Source of the DNA: Planctomonas psychrotolerans
GTDB lineage: Bacteria; Actinomycetota; Actinomycetes; Actinomycetales; Microbacteriaceae
Direction: 5' to 3'
Length of the DNA: 64,000 nt
Assembly: GCF_008642235.1 (NCBI RefSeq)
Contig: NZ_SJEV01000001.1
Span: 62,001-126,000 of the forward strand
The first letter of the stretch is position 1. Every line of letters begins with the position of its first letter. Below are positions 1 through 8,185 of this stretch, one piece after another. The notes under the pieces were generated by a model. The model saw nothing but the letters and a program-made list of their open reading frames with translations. It searched no databases and had not been told where the DNA came from. A program made the translations under genes and the position numbers.

Positions 1-106
1 GCCTACTTCCCGGGTCGCGTCGGAACGGCCGACAGCCGGTGGTCGCTGGACCGGACTCGCTTAACCCGGACTCGCGAAGAGCCGTGACGGGCGCGGACCG
101 CGAGGG
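1..106. other. Non-coding edge of the window
   Basis: No convincing reading frame with a plausible start lies here. The decamer CCGGACTCGC occurs twice close together (about 52-61 and 67-76). The stretch lies downstream of the small minus-strand gene and may hold its 3' end region or the edge of a gene outside the window. Confidence 0.4.
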
Positions 107-355
107 TCAGGCCGGAACGAGGGTGCGATCCGACGCGTGGGCGCTCATCCGGCTCCAGATGTACTCCCACGTCTCGTAGGGCAGGCGTACAACGGGCCCG
201 CGCGCGGACCACTCCGTCTGCACTCGGGGCCGAGGACGTGTCGGGCGCGACAGATCGACGAGGATCTCGGGAGACAGGGGCTCGCCCCGGTGCTCCCACA
301 GGTGCTGCTGCAGCGGCGCCGCCAGCGAGTCGAACCAGGCCTGGTCGGTGTTCAT
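107..355 (-). CDS. Small hypothetical protein, 82 aa
   Basis: I do not recognise this protein. The start is the internal ATG at 355 because GAAGGAGT lies about 10 nt upstream on the minus strand. The longer frame running back to 583 passes through the hairpin region and has atypical Arg/Ser/Pro composition. The protein is soluble with no membrane segment or signal peptide. It is rich in Trp and Arg/Pro in its middle (SRPTRPRPRVQTEW) and ends with an amphipathic stretch around YETWEYIWSRM. A strong stem-loop (390-441) lies about 35 nt upstream of the start and could be part of its leader or promoter. The next gene is divergent. Function is unknown; the call rests on the ribosome binding site and composition only. 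Confidence 0.5.
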   Translation of the reverse strand: MNTDQAWFDSLAAPLQQHLWEHRGEPLSPEILVDLSRPTRPRPRVQTEWSARGPVVRLPYETWEYIWSRMSAHASDRTLVPA

Positions 356-389
356 CAATGCTCTACTCCTTCTCTCAGGGTGCGGCAGC

Positions 390-441
390 CCGGAGCGGTG
401 TCGGGGGTTCGACCGCGATGCGGTCGAGCACACCGCTCCGG
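390..441. other. Two-tier stem-loop, 12 bp outer and 8 bp inner stems
   Basis: The outer arms are CCGGAGCGGTGT (390-401) and ACACCGCTCCGG (430-441), a perfect 12-bp match. Inside them are TCGACCGC (409-416) and GCGGTCGA (420-427) with a 3-nt loop GAT. Seven unpaired bases sit on the left (402-408) and two on the right (428-429). There is no U-tract on either strand, so it is not a standard intrinsic terminator. It may be an RNA element in the leader of the 107-355 gene, a protein-binding palindrome, or part of a small RNA. The structure is read directly; its function is not known. Confidence 0.6.
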
Positions 442-556
442 ACGTGCTGTGCGGGTTGGCAACCTGACGGGGGAAGGGGCTGCCCGAGCGGATCGGGTAT
501 CCGCGGAATCGCACCGGATCGGGGGAATCGGTGCGAGATCGACGATAGCGGACCGG

Positions 557-593
557 AGGACAGACAGATCGGTTTGTCCGCATAATGGCGGAC
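557..593 (+). promoter_or_regulatory. Candidate promoter with palindromic operator on its -10
   Basis: A -10-like CATAAT (581-586) has AGGACA (557-562) 18 nt upstream as a partial -35. The -10 is embedded in a perfect GTCCGC-N6-GCGGAC palindrome (576-593), the layout expected of a dimeric repressor site that blocks RNA polymerase. A further GCGGAC at 548-553 could be an extra half-site. Transcription would run toward the phosphotransferase at 658. No regulator gene lies next to it in the window. Promoter and operator are inferred from sequence alone. Confidence 0.35.
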
Positions 594-645
594 CCCCAGT
601 ACAGGGGCGGTCCTTCCGGCGACGCGACTCAGGAAGGACGCGTTC

Positions 646-651
646 TAGAGT
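646..651 (+). promoter_or_regulatory. Putative -10 for leaderless transcript
   Basis: TAGAGT is followed by exactly 6 nt and then the GTG start at 658, so transcription would begin at or next to the start codon. No usable Shine-Dalgarno is present. The same spacing recurs before several other genes of this window. Confidence 0.35.
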
Positions 652-657
652 CGAGGG

Positions 658-1581
658 GTGCGCGAACGTAACGCCGAGCTGGCGCGGGCCATAGCCCATC
701 GGCACGGGATTCCGCCGATCGACGTCGTCGCGCTGCCCGGAGGCTTCGTCAATCACTCCTTCGCGATCGGGCCGCCGGACGCACGCGTCGTCCTGCGCTT
801 CGCCGTCGATCCCCACCGCCGGGATGACTTCGACATCGAGGCGTGGTGCCTCGGTGCCGCGGCATCGGCCGGCATCGCGTCTCCGCGGCTGCTCGTCCGC
901 GGCGAGGAGGACGATGTGCCGTACCTCGTCCAGGAGTTCGTCGACGGTCGGCACCCCGTCCAGGACTCCGCGAAGGACACGGACGACACCTGGCATCGCC
1001 TCGGCGCTCTCGCCGCGCGGGTGAGCGACGTGGCTCTCACCGCGGATGCGCCGGTCGCCCTGTTCTCCCGGTTCGGCCGCGACCTGCCGCGGGCGTGGGC
1101 GTCCCACGTCGACTACAACCTCGCGGAACTGTCCCCCACCGATCCGCTGATCGACTGGGGCGTTTACCCTGCCGCCGCCGCACCGATCCTGCGGCAGGAG
1201 CTCGGGCGCCTGCGCGACGCGCCGTTCACTTTCGGGCTTCGCCACGGCGACCTCGCCCCCCGCAACGTGATCCTGCGAGACGGCGAGCCGGTCCTGCTCG
1301 ACTGGGGAGCGGCGTCCGCGGGTCCGGCACCCCTCGGCGATGTGCTCTCCGTGTTCCGCTGGCACGTCACCGAGGGAAGCCCTGACCTCGACTCAGTTCG
1401 AATCTTCGCCGAGCAGTGCGGCCTCGACTGGACGCGCACCCTCCCCGACCTCGAGGCGATGCTCGCGCTCGAAGCCCTCGATCTCGTGCGCTGGTCGATG
1501 GCGTGGCGCCCCGACCTCCTCGACGACTATCGCGTCTCGGCCGCGACCGTGCTGTCGAGGTTCCTGCCGCCGATCCTCTGA
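658..1581 (+). CDS. APH-like phosphotransferase family protein
   Basis: A 307-aa protein with the aminoglycoside phosphotransferase/choline kinase fold. The N-lobe has a glycine-rich turn ([10 protein letters not shown], about residues 27-35). The catalytic loop reads [10 protein letters not shown] (H196, D198 as base, N203), and the metal-binding Asp is in LLDWG (D215). These are the Brenner and DFG-equivalent motifs of the APH superfamily, which transfers phosphate from ATP to small hydroxylated molecules. The substrate cannot be deduced; many such proteins have no role in resistance. The GTG start at 658 is chosen because a -10-like TAGAGT lies 6 nt upstream, suggesting a leaderless mRNA. 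No co-directional gene precedes it; the VOC gene follows after about 100 nt. Confidence 0.75.
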   Translation: MRERNAELARAIAHRHGIPPIDVVALPGGFVNHSFAIGPPDARVVLRFAVDPHRRDDFDIEAWCLGAAASAGIASPRLLVRGEEDDVPYLVQEFVDGRHPVQDSAKDTDDTWHRLGALAARVSDVALTADAPVALFSRFGRDLPRAWASHVDYNLAELSPTDPLIDWGVYPAAAAPILRQELGRLRDAPFTFGLRHGDLAPRNVILRDGEPVLLDWGAASAGPAPLGDVLSVFRWHVTEGSPDLDSVRIFAEQCGLDWTRTLPDLEAMLALEALDLVRWSMAWRPDLLDDYRVSAATVLSRFLPPIL

Positions 1582-1679
1582 CGACCGGACGATCCCGGGC
1601 GGGCTGGACACCGCCGCACTGGAGTGCCATTGTGAACACCGTACACTTCACCGTTTCTCGGATACCGGGAGGGGAACTC

Positions 1680-2063
1680 ATGTTCACAACGGCTCGGGCG
1701 TTCAGCGGATTCTCCGTCGATGACATCGATACGGCGCGTTCCTTCTACGAGGGGACGCTCGGCATCCGCGTCACGGAGAACTCGATGGGCTTCCTAGACC
1801 TGCACCTCGACAGCGGCGCCACCGTGCTCGTCTACGGCAAGGACGGGCACACGCCCGCGTCGTTCACGATCCTGAACTTCCCGGTGGACGACATCGACGC
1901 GGCAGTCGACGACCTCAACGCGAGGGGCGTGTCGACGACCATCTACGGCGATGATCCGGACCTGCCCACCGACGCCAAAGGCATCATGCGGGGCAACGGG
2001 CCCGACATCGCGTGGTTCCGCGATCCGGCCGGCAACGTGCTGTCGGTGCTGTCCACCGCCTGA
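1680..2063 (+). CDS. VOC family (glyoxalase-like) protein
   Basis: A 127-aa single vicinal-oxygen-chelate unit made of two beta-alpha-beta-beta-beta halves. The N-half reads [17 protein letters not shown] and the C-half carries [16 protein letters not shown] and [13 protein letters not shown], the typical ending of this fold. The family includes glyoxalases, dioxygenases and antibiotic-binding proteins, and members this short usually act as dimers. A conserved metal triad cannot be assigned with confidence, so the substrate is open. The ATG at 1680 follows GGGAGGGGAACTC, a good ribosome binding site; the longer frame back to 1416 overlaps the upstream gene and is rejected. It ends just before a terminator shared with the convergent lipoprotein gene. 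Confidence 0.75.
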   Translation: MFTTARAFSGFSVDDIDTARSFYEGTLGIRVTENSMGFLDLHLDSGATVLVYGKDGHTPASFTILNFPVDDIDAAVDDLNARGVSTTIYGDDPDLPTDAKGIMRGNGPDIAWFRDPAGNVLSVLSTA

Positions 2064-2077
2064 ACGCCTCCGTGACG

Positions 2078-2117
2078 AAAAAAGGCCCGCCGAGGGGAAC
2101 ATGTCCCCCGGCGGGCC
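2078..2117 (-). terminator. Intrinsic terminator between convergent genes
   Basis: A long GC stem with arms GGCCCGCCG-GGGG and CCCC-CGGCGGGCC (2084-2117) has its T-run on the minus strand, seen as AAAAAA at 2078-2083 on plus. It is a classical rho-independent terminator for the lipoprotein gene. The stem may also slow transcripts coming from the VOC gene, which ends 14 nt away, though no T-run exists on that side. Confidence 0.85.
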
Positions 2118-2132
2118 GTCTTCGTCGGTGAA

Positions 2133-2687
2133 TTACTCCTCGAGATTGACGGTGCTGTCGACCGTCGTCGCGTCGATGTAGGGCAGGCCCTCCCACTCGG
2201 CGAACGCATCGTCATCGAGATCGATGCCCATGCTCTCCTCCACGTCCACGAGCACGAACGCGACTTCCGCCGTGCCGCTGACCGAGACGTCGAGCTCCGG
2301 CTCGAGACCCTCCACGGTTCCCTCGTGCAGCACGAGGAGTTCGTCGACGGTGGTGTTGTCCCCTCCGGCGATGGTGAACGCTTCGGGAGTGACGACCTGG
2401 TTGACGAGCGCGGTCACCGTGACGAACTGACCGGCGTGGACGTCCTCGACGTCGTCGTAGAAGGTCTGGTCGTAAGCACCCTCGTAGGGTGTGACGGCCT
2501 CGCCGTCGTTCAGGTCTTCCTCCGCCTCCTCGCCCATCTCCTGCACGTCCTCGACGCTGGCACCCTCCTCGTCTCCGGCGGTGCTGCAACCGGCTAGGCC
2601 GAGAGCGAGGACGGGGGTGGCTCCGAGCACGGCGGCGCGGGTCATCCAGGTGGTCTTCTTCTTCGTGGGGTGCGTGATGACGTTCAT
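2133..2687 (-). CDS. Predicted lipoprotein, 184 aa
   Basis: The N-terminus has a basic region (KKK) and a hydrophobic core ending in the lipobox LGLAGC, with C34 as the predicted lipidated cysteine, so the mature protein would be anchored on the outer face of the membrane. The first ~35 mature residues are very acidic (rich in Glu and Asp), probably a flexible linker. The rest looks like a small beta-rich domain (FVTVTALVNQVV, TAEVAFVLVDVE), reminiscent of OB-like domains of secreted actinobacterial proteins, but I cannot name the family. The start at 2687 gives a normal n-region; a second ATG 14 codons later would also leave the lipobox intact. It is monocistronic, with its own terminator and an inverted-repeat-rich upstream region. 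Confidence 0.75.
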   Translation of the reverse strand: MNVITHPTKKKTTWMTRAAVLGATPVLALGLAGCSTAGDEEGASVEDVQEMGEEAEEDLNDGEAVTPYEGAYDQTFYDDVEDVHAGQFVTVTALVNQVVTPEAFTIAGGDNTTVDELLVLHEGTVEGLEPELDVSVSGTAEVAFVLVDVEESMGIDLDDDAFAEWEGLPYIDATTVDSTVNLEE

Positions 2688-3015
2688 GACTGTCTCGATT
2701 CTCTTGTCTGCGTGACCGGTCGGAACGGGGATACCGACCGGATGGTGCTGTGCGTGAACCGCGATGCCACGTTAGGTAGCGGGGCCGGCACCGGCTACCG
2801 CTCGAGACCACACTGAAACATTCGAGTCGCCCGCGCCCTGAGCCCCGAATGGGTCGCCCCGATGCCGATCGCGGGAACGAACCGGCTGATGAATTCCTCA
2901 TTCCACGCCGAGCACGGGTGGGGTGGCGCGGCGGGCAACCTGTGAGTGCCCCGGGCATCCCCCGTGACAGTCCTCCACGCGTTCGGGGCCCAAATCGGGC
3001 GTTGGCAGGAGCGGG
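2688..3015. other. 328-nt intergenic region upstream of the lipoprotein gene
   Basis: No credible reading frame is present. The part nearest the lipoprotein gene holds two inverted repeats described separately. The remainder (about 2830-3015), which also contains the 3' flank of dhaM, shows no T-run terminator and no recognised RNA motif. Confidence 0.5.
2716..2799 (-). promoter_or_regulatory. Inverted repeats and putative -10 upstream of the lipoprotein gene
   Basis: On the minus strand GGTAGC (2794-2799) and GCTACC (2775-2780) form an inverted repeat that directly precedes a -10-like TAACGT (plus-strand 2769-2774). A transcript from there would carry, about 30 nt before the ATG, a perfect 8-bp stem CCGGTCGG/CCGACCGG (2716-2723 and 2734-2741, 10-nt loop). 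The first repeat could be an operator and the second an RNA hairpin or second operator. This is read from sequence only. Confidence 0.3.
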
Positions 3016-3717
3016 TCAGACCTCGCCGAACCCCGATCGGATGAGGGCGGTGAGCTGCTCGACCGCGTCCCGCGCCTGCGGACCCCGCGCCGCGATCGTC
3101 ACATCGGTCCCCTGTGCGAGCGCCAAGGTCATGATGAGCAGGAGCGACCGGGCATCCGCTCCGTTGACGGTCACTCTGGCGTCGAACGAGCTGGCGAGCT
3201 TCACCAGTTCGGCCGCGGGTCGGGCGTGCAGGCCGTCCGTGTTCACGATGGCGACCGTCGCGCTCACGACGTCCCCGTCGAGCGACTCGCTCTGTGCTGC
3301 GCCCTCGCCTCCCGACCCGTCGGCCGGTGCGGCGGGTTCACCGGCAGCCGACCGAGCGGCGGCCACCACGGCGTCGAGGGTGCCCCCGCTCTCGGCGGCC
3401 ACCGCCGCTGCCACGCCGCCCTCCACGAGTGGCGCGTCGACGATGCGCACTCCGGCGCGGAGACCGTCGTCCAGAAAATCCACTGCGGTCTCCGCGGTCA
3501 GGTAGGCGGACCCGAGGTCGCAGAGCACGACCACACCGGATCCCGAGGAGGCCGCGGTGATGGCCTCGGTGACCCGGTCGAAGCTCGTGCCCACTCCCCC
3601 GTCGTCGGTTCCGCCGGCCGCCTCCAGCCGCACCCCGCGCGCCATCTGCCGGGCGAGGTCGACGAGGCCGTGCGCGATCTTCTCGCTGTGCGAGACGAAG
3701 ACGATACCGACGCTCAT
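3016..3717 (-). CDS. dhaM: DhaM: dihydroxyacetone kinase phosphotransfer subunit fused to HPr
   Basis: A 233-aa two-domain PTS protein. Residues 1-125 are a mannose-type EIIA (DhaM) domain, starting GIVFVSHSEKIAHGL with H10 as the phosphorylation site. An Ala/Gly linker (about 125-148) leads to a full HPr domain (149-233) with NTDGLHARPAAE (H164) and an ARSLLLIM segment holding S191, equivalent to regulatory Ser46. Phosphate from enzyme I would pass to HPr, then EIIA, then the ADP bound to DhaL. The EI-like piece found in E. coli DhaM is absent, so general enzyme I must come from elsewhere. The ATG at 3717 overlaps the dhaL stop (ATGA). The longer frame to 3948 lies inside dhaL and is not used. 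Confidence 0.92.
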   Translation of the reverse strand: MSVGIVFVSHSEKIAHGLVDLARQMARGVRLEAAGGTDDGGVGTSFDRVTEAITAASSGSGVVVLCDLGSAYLTAETAVDFLDDGLRAGVRIVDAPLVEGGVAAAVAAESGGTLDAVVAAARSAAGEPAAPADGSGGEGAAQSESLDGDVVSATVAIVNTDGLHARPAAELVKLASSFDARVTVNGADARSLLLIMTLALAQGTDVTIAARGPQARDAVEQLTALIRSGFGEV

Positions 3718-4358
3718 CCCGTTTCCGCCGCATCGACAGCGGCGCGGAGGAGGAGCGCGCTCGACGAGGCACCGGGATCCCGGTGCCCCACCGCACGCTC
3801 CCCCAGGTAACTCGCGCGTCCCTTGCGGGCGACGAGGGGTTCGGTCGCCCGCGCCCCGGCCTCCGCGGCGTCGGCGGCGGCCCGGAGCACCGCGATCGGG
3901 TCTCTTCCCGACGGAAGCGCCGCCGCCGCATCCACGGCCGGCGTCCATGCGTCGACCATCGTCTTGTCCCCCGCGTCGGCCTTGCCCCGCAGCACGATGC
4001 CGTCCCGCGCCGCGGACAGCATCGCGAGCACCGCATCGCCGTCGAGCTCCACGGCGCCCGCGACGGCGCCGGACGCCTTGAGGTACGCGGTGCCGAACAG
4101 GGGCCCCGACGCGCCACCGACCGTGGAGATCAGGGTGGTCGCGACGAGCTTCAGCAGGTCGGCGGGTGTGGCGTCAAGGGGCGCGTCCTCCACCTTGGCG
4201 AGCACCGCGGTGAAGCCGCGGTCCATGTTCTCGCCGTGGTCACCGTCGCCGACGGCCCGATCGAGGGTGCTGAGCTGAGCACGGTTCGAGGCGATGACCT
4301 CCGCGCTCCGACGGATCCACTCGCGCACCCATGCCGCGTCGAGCACCACGCCGCTCAC
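3714..4358 (-). CDS. dhaL: DhaL: ADP-binding subunit of PTS-dependent dihydroxyacetone kinase
   Basis: A 214-aa all-helical subunit that holds ADP/ATP permanently as a phosphate relay between DhaM and DhaK. The Mg-ligand motif [13 protein letters not shown] gives D33, D38 and D40, with the same spacing as the three Asp of E. coli DhaL, followed by [14 protein letters not shown] for nucleotide binding. The start is the GTG at 4358, whose GTGA overlaps the dhaK stop and gives a family-normal N-terminus; the ATG at 4400 would extend into dhaK. It lies in a tight dhaK-dhaL-dhaM operon, translationally coupled on both sides. Confidence 0.93.
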   Translation of the reverse strand: MSGVVLDAAWVREWIRRSAEVIASNRAQLSTLDRAVGDGDHGENMDRGFTAVLAKVEDAPLDATPADLLKLVATTLISTVGGASGPLFGTAYLKASGAVAGAVELDGDAVLAMLSAARDGIVLRGKADAGDKTMVDAWTPAVDAAAALPSGRDPIAVLRAAADAAEAGARATEPLVARKGRASYLGERAVGHRDPGASSSALLLRAAVDAAETG

Positions 4359-5356
4359 CGTCCCCACCGCAGCGCGACGGTCTGCACGGGCGCGTCCCAC
4401 AACTCGAGGAGCTCGTCGTCGAGCTGCAGCAGGGAGAGCGAGAGCCCCTGCATTTCGAGGGAGGTCACGTAGTCGCCGACGAGCGTCCGTGCCACCTCGA
4501 TTCCGCGCCCGGCCAGCACGTCGGCGACCCGCCGGTAGGCGATGTACAGCTCCATCGACGGAGTCCCGCCCATGCCGTTCACGAGCGCCACCACCCGGTC
4601 CCCGCTCTCGAAGGGCAGATCGTCGAGGATCGGACCGAGCAAGCGGTCGATGATCCGGTCGGCCGGCTCGATGCCGATCCGCTCCCGACCGGGCTCGCCG
4701 TGGATGCCGATACCGATCTCCACCTCGTCGTCGTCGAGCTCGAAACTGGGTTCACCCGAGTGCGGCACGATGCAGGGGCGAAGCGCGACACCCATCGACC
4801 GCGTCCGTTCGGCGACCCGGGTGGCGATCGCGGCCACTCCGTCGAGGTCATCGCCCCGCTCGGCCGCCGCCCCGGCGATCTTCTCCACGAACACCGTGCC
4901 CGCTACTCCCCGGCGACCGGCGGTATAGAGCGAGTCGCGCACCGCGACGTCGTCGCTGACGAGCACGCTCCGCACGGCGATGCCTTCGGCGTCGGCGAGA
5001 TCCGCCGCCGTCTCGAAGTTCAGCACGTCTCCGGTGTAGTTCTTCACGATGTGCAGCACCCCGGCTCCCTGATCGACGGCCTGGGTCGCCGCGGCGATCG
5101 GATCGGGTGTGGGCGACGTGAACACCGGGCCGGGGACCGCGGCGTCCAGCATGCCGTACCCGACGAATCCCCCGTGCAGGGGTTCATGCCCGCTGCCTCC
5201 TCCACTGACGAGGGCGACCTTGCCCGTCCGCGGGGGCTCAGCGCGCGTGATGAACAGGGGATCCTGCGAGACGGTCACGACCCCGGGGTGGGCGGCGCCG
5301 AAACCGGCCACGGCCTCCTGCACCACTGACCGCGGGTCGTTGAGAAGTTTCTTCAT
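4355..5356 (-). CDS. dhaK: DhaK: dihydroxyacetone-binding kinase subunit
   Basis: A 333-aa subunit that binds dihydroxyacetone covalently and converts it to dihydroxyacetone phosphate. Visible motifs are [18 protein letters not shown] (51-68), NYTGDVLNF with D110, and GIGIHGEPG with H219, the residue expected to form the hemiaminal with substrate (H218 in E. coli). The start is the ATG at 5356, preceded by CCAGGAGCACG; the longer frame to 5554 enters the divergent promoter. It is first gene of dhaKLM and faces glpK, so both DHA and glycerol are phosphorylated from this locus. No dhaR or glycerol dehydrogenase gene is in the window. Confidence 0.94.
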   Translation of the reverse strand: MKKLLNDPRSVVQEAVAGFGAAHPGVVTVSQDPLFITRAEPPRTGKVALVSGGGSGHEPLHGGFVGYGMLDAAVPGPVFTSPTPDPIAAATQAVDQGAGVLHIVKNYTGDVLNFETAADLADAEGIAVRSVLVSDDVAVRDSLYTAGRRGVAGTVFVEKIAGAAAERGDDLDGVAAIATRVAERTRSMGVALRPCIVPHSGEPSFELDDDEVEIGIGIHGEPGRERIGIEPADRIIDRLLGPILDDLPFESGDRVVALVNGMGGTPSMELYIAYRRVADVLAGRGIEVARTLVGDYVTSLEMQGLSLSLLQLDDELLELWDAPVQTVALRWGR

Positions 5357-5604
5357 CGTGCTCCTGGTTCGACGTGCTCCTGCTCCCGCAGGGCAGTCCG
5401 CTTCCTCCGGGAACTGAGCCGGACAACTGCATCGGCGTGGCTCCGCGTGCCCAATGTACGCCCATCCGCCCTCGGCGCGGCAGCGGCCCGACAGGCCAGC
5501 CGATCGGGTCGGGAAGGGCGGAATCCGGGTCGGTCTATCGTGGGACCACCGCAACGACGCGGTCGTGCCCGACGTCGTTCCCGTCCCGATCGGAAAGCAG
5601 CCCC
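5357..5604. promoter_or_regulatory. Divergent promoter region of dhaKLM and glpK
   Basis: These 248 nt separate two divergent catabolic units. Possible -10 elements are TACATT on minus (plus 5453-5458) for dhaK, with a leader of about 90 nt, and TATCGT (5536-5541) for glpK. An AACGACG/CGTCGTT inverted repeat (5553-5559 and 5573-5579) lies in the glpK leader and could be a regulator site. No strong -35 is visible. Shared control by glycerol or DHA metabolism is an inference from the arrangement. Confidence 0.35.
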
Positions 5605-7119
5605 ATGACCGAATGCATCGTCGCCATCGACCAGGGCACCACCAGCACCCGGGCCATCGTCTTCGACTCCTCCGGTTCGGTCGTCTCCGTGGGCCAGCGG
5701 GAGCACGAGCAGATCTTCCCCCGGGCCGGCTGGGTGGAGCACGACCCGATCGAGATCTGGCGGAACACCCGTGAGGTGATCGGGCTCGCCCTGTCGAAGG
5801 CCGACATCACCCGGCACGACGTGGCGGCGGTGGGGATCACCAATCAGCGCGAGACGGCGGTGGTGTGGGATCGCACCACGGGCGAGCCGGTGTACAACGC
5901 GATCGTCTGGCAGGACACCCGCACGCAGTCGATCGTCGATCGACTGGCCGCGGAAGGCGGGATCGAGCGGTTCAAGTCCACGGTCGGACTACCGCTCGCC
6001 ACCTACTTCTCCGGCACGAAGATCGTCTGGATCCTCGAGAACGTGGAGGGTGCCCGCGAGAAGGCGGAGGCGGGTGACCTCCTCTTCGGCACGACGGACA
6101 GCTGGATCATCTGGAACCTCACCGGCGGCACAGATGGCGGGGTTCACGTCACCGACGTCACGAACGCATCCCGCACCCTGTTCATGGACCTGGAGACGCT
6201 CGACTGGGACGACGACATCCTCGCGGTGTTCGACGTTCCACGGTCGATGCTCCCGGAGATCAAGAGCTCGTCCGAGGTCTACGGCACCGTCGAGTCGTCG
6301 AGCCTGCTGCGGGAGGTGCCCATCGCCGGCATCCTCGGCGACCAGCAAGCGGCGACCTTCGGCCAGGCGGCGTTCGACGCCGGCGAATCGAAGAACACCT
6401 ACGGCACCGGGAACTTCCTCATCTTCAACACCGGCGAGGAGATCGTGCACTCGAAGAACGGGTTGCTCACCACGCTCGGGTACAAGCTGGGCGACGCCAA
6501 GCCGCACTATGCGCTCGAGGGATCCATCGCGGTCACCGGTTCGCTCGTGCAGTGGTTGCGCGACAACCTCGGCCTGATCTCCTCGGCCAAGGAGATCGAG
6601 TCGCTGGCGAAGACCGTGGACGACAACGGCGGCGTGTACTTCGTACCGGCCTTCTCCGGACTGTTCGCGCCCTACTGGCGGTCGGATGCCCGCGGCGCGC
6701 TGGTCGGCCTGACCCGCTACGTGAACAAGGGTCACATCGCTCGAGCAGCTCTGGAGGCGACGGCATTCCAGACGCGGGAGGTGCTCGACGCGGTGAACGC
6801 CGACTCGGGGGTCGACCTGGCAGAGCTCAAGGTCGACGGGGGCATGATCGCGAACACTCTGCTGATGCAGTTCCAGGCCGACATCCTCGGCGTCCCCGTC
6901 GTACGGCCCGTGGTGGCCGAGACCACGGCGCTCGGTGCCGCCTACGCCGCCGGACTCGCCACCGGCTTCTGGGGATCCCTCGACGCCCTCCGCAGCAACT
7001 GGCAGGAGGACAGCCGGTGGGAGCCCCGCATGGACGAGGCCGAGCGCGACCGTCAGCTCCGCAACTGGAAGAAAGCGGTCACGAAGACCTTCGACTGGGT
7101 CGACGAGGACGTGATCTGA
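5605..7119 (+). CDS. glpK: Glycerol kinase
   Basis: A 504-aa FGGY-family kinase of normal length that forms sn-glycerol 3-phosphate from glycerol and ATP in the cytoplasm. Diagnostic segments are [12 protein letters not shown] at the N-terminus, [46 protein letters not shown] and [15 protein letters not shown] in the ATPase C-domain. The start is the ATG at 5605 with GGAAAG upstream; the earlier in-frame ATG at 5374 lies in the promoter region. No glpF or glpD is adjacent. The 3' end is only 10 nt from the convergent trpD stop. Confidence 0.96.
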   Translation: MTECIVAIDQGTTSTRAIVFDSSGSVVSVGQREHEQIFPRAGWVEHDPIEIWRNTREVIGLALSKADITRHDVAAVGITNQRETAVVWDRTTGEPVYNAIVWQDTRTQSIVDRLAAEGGIERFKSTVGLPLATYFSGTKIVWILENVEGAREKAEAGDLLFGTTDSWIIWNLTGGTDGGVHVTDVTNASRTLFMDLETLDWDDDILAVFDVPRSMLPEIKSSSEVYGTVESSSLLREVPIAGILGDQQAATFGQAAFDAGESKNTYGTGNFLIFNTGEEIVHSKNGLLTTLGYKLGDAKPHYALEGSIAVTGSLVQWLRDNLGLISSAKEIESLAKTVDDNGGVYFVPAFSGLFAPYWRSDARGALVGLTRYVNKGHIARAALEATAFQTREVLDAVNADSGVDLAELKVDGGMIANTLLMQFQADILGVPVVRPVVAETTALGAAYAAGLATGFWGSLDALRSNWQEDSRWEPRMDEAERDRQLRNWKKAVTKTFDWVDEDVI

Positions 7120-7129
7120 GCCGCCGGTC

Positions 7130-8185
7130 TCACCGGTTGGTGGCGTCCACCCACTCCGTCAGCTTGGCGGCGGCCGCACCCGAGTCGATCGACTCGGCGG
7201 CCGTCTCGAGTTTCGCCTGCAGCCGGTCGAGGATGCTCACGCCGAAACGGCTCGGATCTTCGGCGAGCTCGTAGGCCACCAAACCTGCGGCGGTGTTGAG
7301 CAGCACCACGTCGCGCGCCGGTCCGTGCTCCCCCGCGAGCACCCGGCGCACCACGTCGGCGTTGTAGGCGGCATCCTTGCCGAGCAGCGACCCGATCTCG
7401 GCACGCGGAATGCCCAGGTCGAGCGGATCGAGATCGTGCTGCTTGACCGACCCGTTCGACACCTCCCAGATGCGGCTGTGTCCCGTGGTCGTGAGCTTGT
7501 CGATACCGTCGTCACCGCGGTAGACGAGGGCCGTGGCCCCGCGCGCCTGGAAGACGCCGGCCATGAGCGGCACCGCGTCGATGTTGGCAACGCCGACCGC
7601 GGACGCCTCGGGCCTCGCCGGGTTGCACAGCGGACCGAGGATGTTGAAGAGGGTCGACACCCCGAGCTCCTTGCGGGTCGCGGCCGCGTGCCGGAAGCCG
7701 GGGTGGAACAGCGACGCGAACGCGAGGGTGATCCCCGTCTCCGTGAACACCTCCGCCACCCGTTCGGCCGGAATTCCGACGTTGACGCCCAGCTCCGAGA
7801 GCACGTCGGACGCTCCGGATGCCGAGCTCGCCCCGCGGTTGCCGTGCTTCACCACCGGCACGCCCGCCGCCGCCGCGATGACCGACGCCACCGACGAGAT
7901 GTTGAGAACCGCGCCGTACGGGTCACCGCCCGTGCCGACGATGTCCAGCGCGTGCGGATCGATGGGCAGGGGCACGGCGCTCTCCAGCACGGCGTCGCGG
8001 AAACCGACGATCTCGTCCACCGTTTCCCCCTTGAAGCGGAGGGCGACGAGCAATCCCGCCAGCTGCGCGGACGTGGCATTCCCCTGCATAACCTGACGCA
8101 TGGCCCAGGTCGATTCCGACACTGAGAGGTCCCTGGACCCCAGCAGAGTGGTGAGCAGCGAGGGCCAGGTCGGTGTGTTTCCCAT
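7130..8185 (-). CDS. trpD: Anthranilate phosphoribosyltransferase
   Basis: A 351-aa enzyme joining anthranilate to PRPP in the second step of tryptophan synthesis. It has the PRPP-binding DIVGTGGDPYG (GTGGD at 84-88), KHGNRGASSASGASDVL and FASLFHPGFRHA, and the usual alpha-then-alpha/beta arrangement. The ATG at 8185 is preceded on the minus strand by TACGCT and 6 nt, suggesting a leaderless transcript; the longer frame to 8416 overlaps ctaE. The gene stands apart from other trp genes, next to the cytochrome operon, as Rv2192c does beside Rv2193 in M. tuberculosis. Confidence 0.95.
   Translation of the reverse strand: MGNTPTWPSLLTTLLGSRDLSVSESTWAMRQVMQGNATSAQLAGLLVALRFKGETVDEIVGFRDAVLESAVPLPIDPHALDIVGTGGDPYGAVLNISSVASVIAAAAGVPVVKHGNRGASSASGASDVLSELGVNVGIPAERVAEVFTETGITLAFASLFHPGFRHAAATRKELGVSTLFNILGPLCNPARPEASAVGVANIDAVPLMAGVFQARGATALVYRGDDGIDKLTTTGHSRIWEVSNGSVKQHDLDPLDLGIPRAEIGSLLGKDAAYNADVVRRVLAGEHGPARDVVLLNTAAGLVAYELAEDPSRFGVSILDRLQAKLETAAESIDSGAAAAKLTEWVDATNR

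Larger units (their letters stand above)
356..657. other. 302-nt gene-free region dense in inverted repeats
   Basis: This lies between the divergent small ORF (start 355, minus) and the phosphotransferase (start 658, plus). Visible inverted repeats are a two-tier stem at 390-441; GCGGAT/ATCCGC at 488-504; TCGCACCG/CGGTGCGA at 509-516 and 529-536; GCGGAC/GTCCGC at 548-553 and 576-581; GTCCGC-N6-GCGGAC at 576-593; and GGACC/GGTCC across about 590-613. None is followed by a T-run. No open frame inside looks coding. It could be a double promoter region with operators or a structured RNA; see the separate entries. Confidence 0.55.

Noticed and set aside
3-694. Overlapping plus- and minus-strand frames over the small gene and the hairpin region
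   Set aside because: Frames of 98, 115, 158 and 185 codons overlap each other and the palindromic DNA; only the 107-355 minus frame has a proper ribosome binding site.
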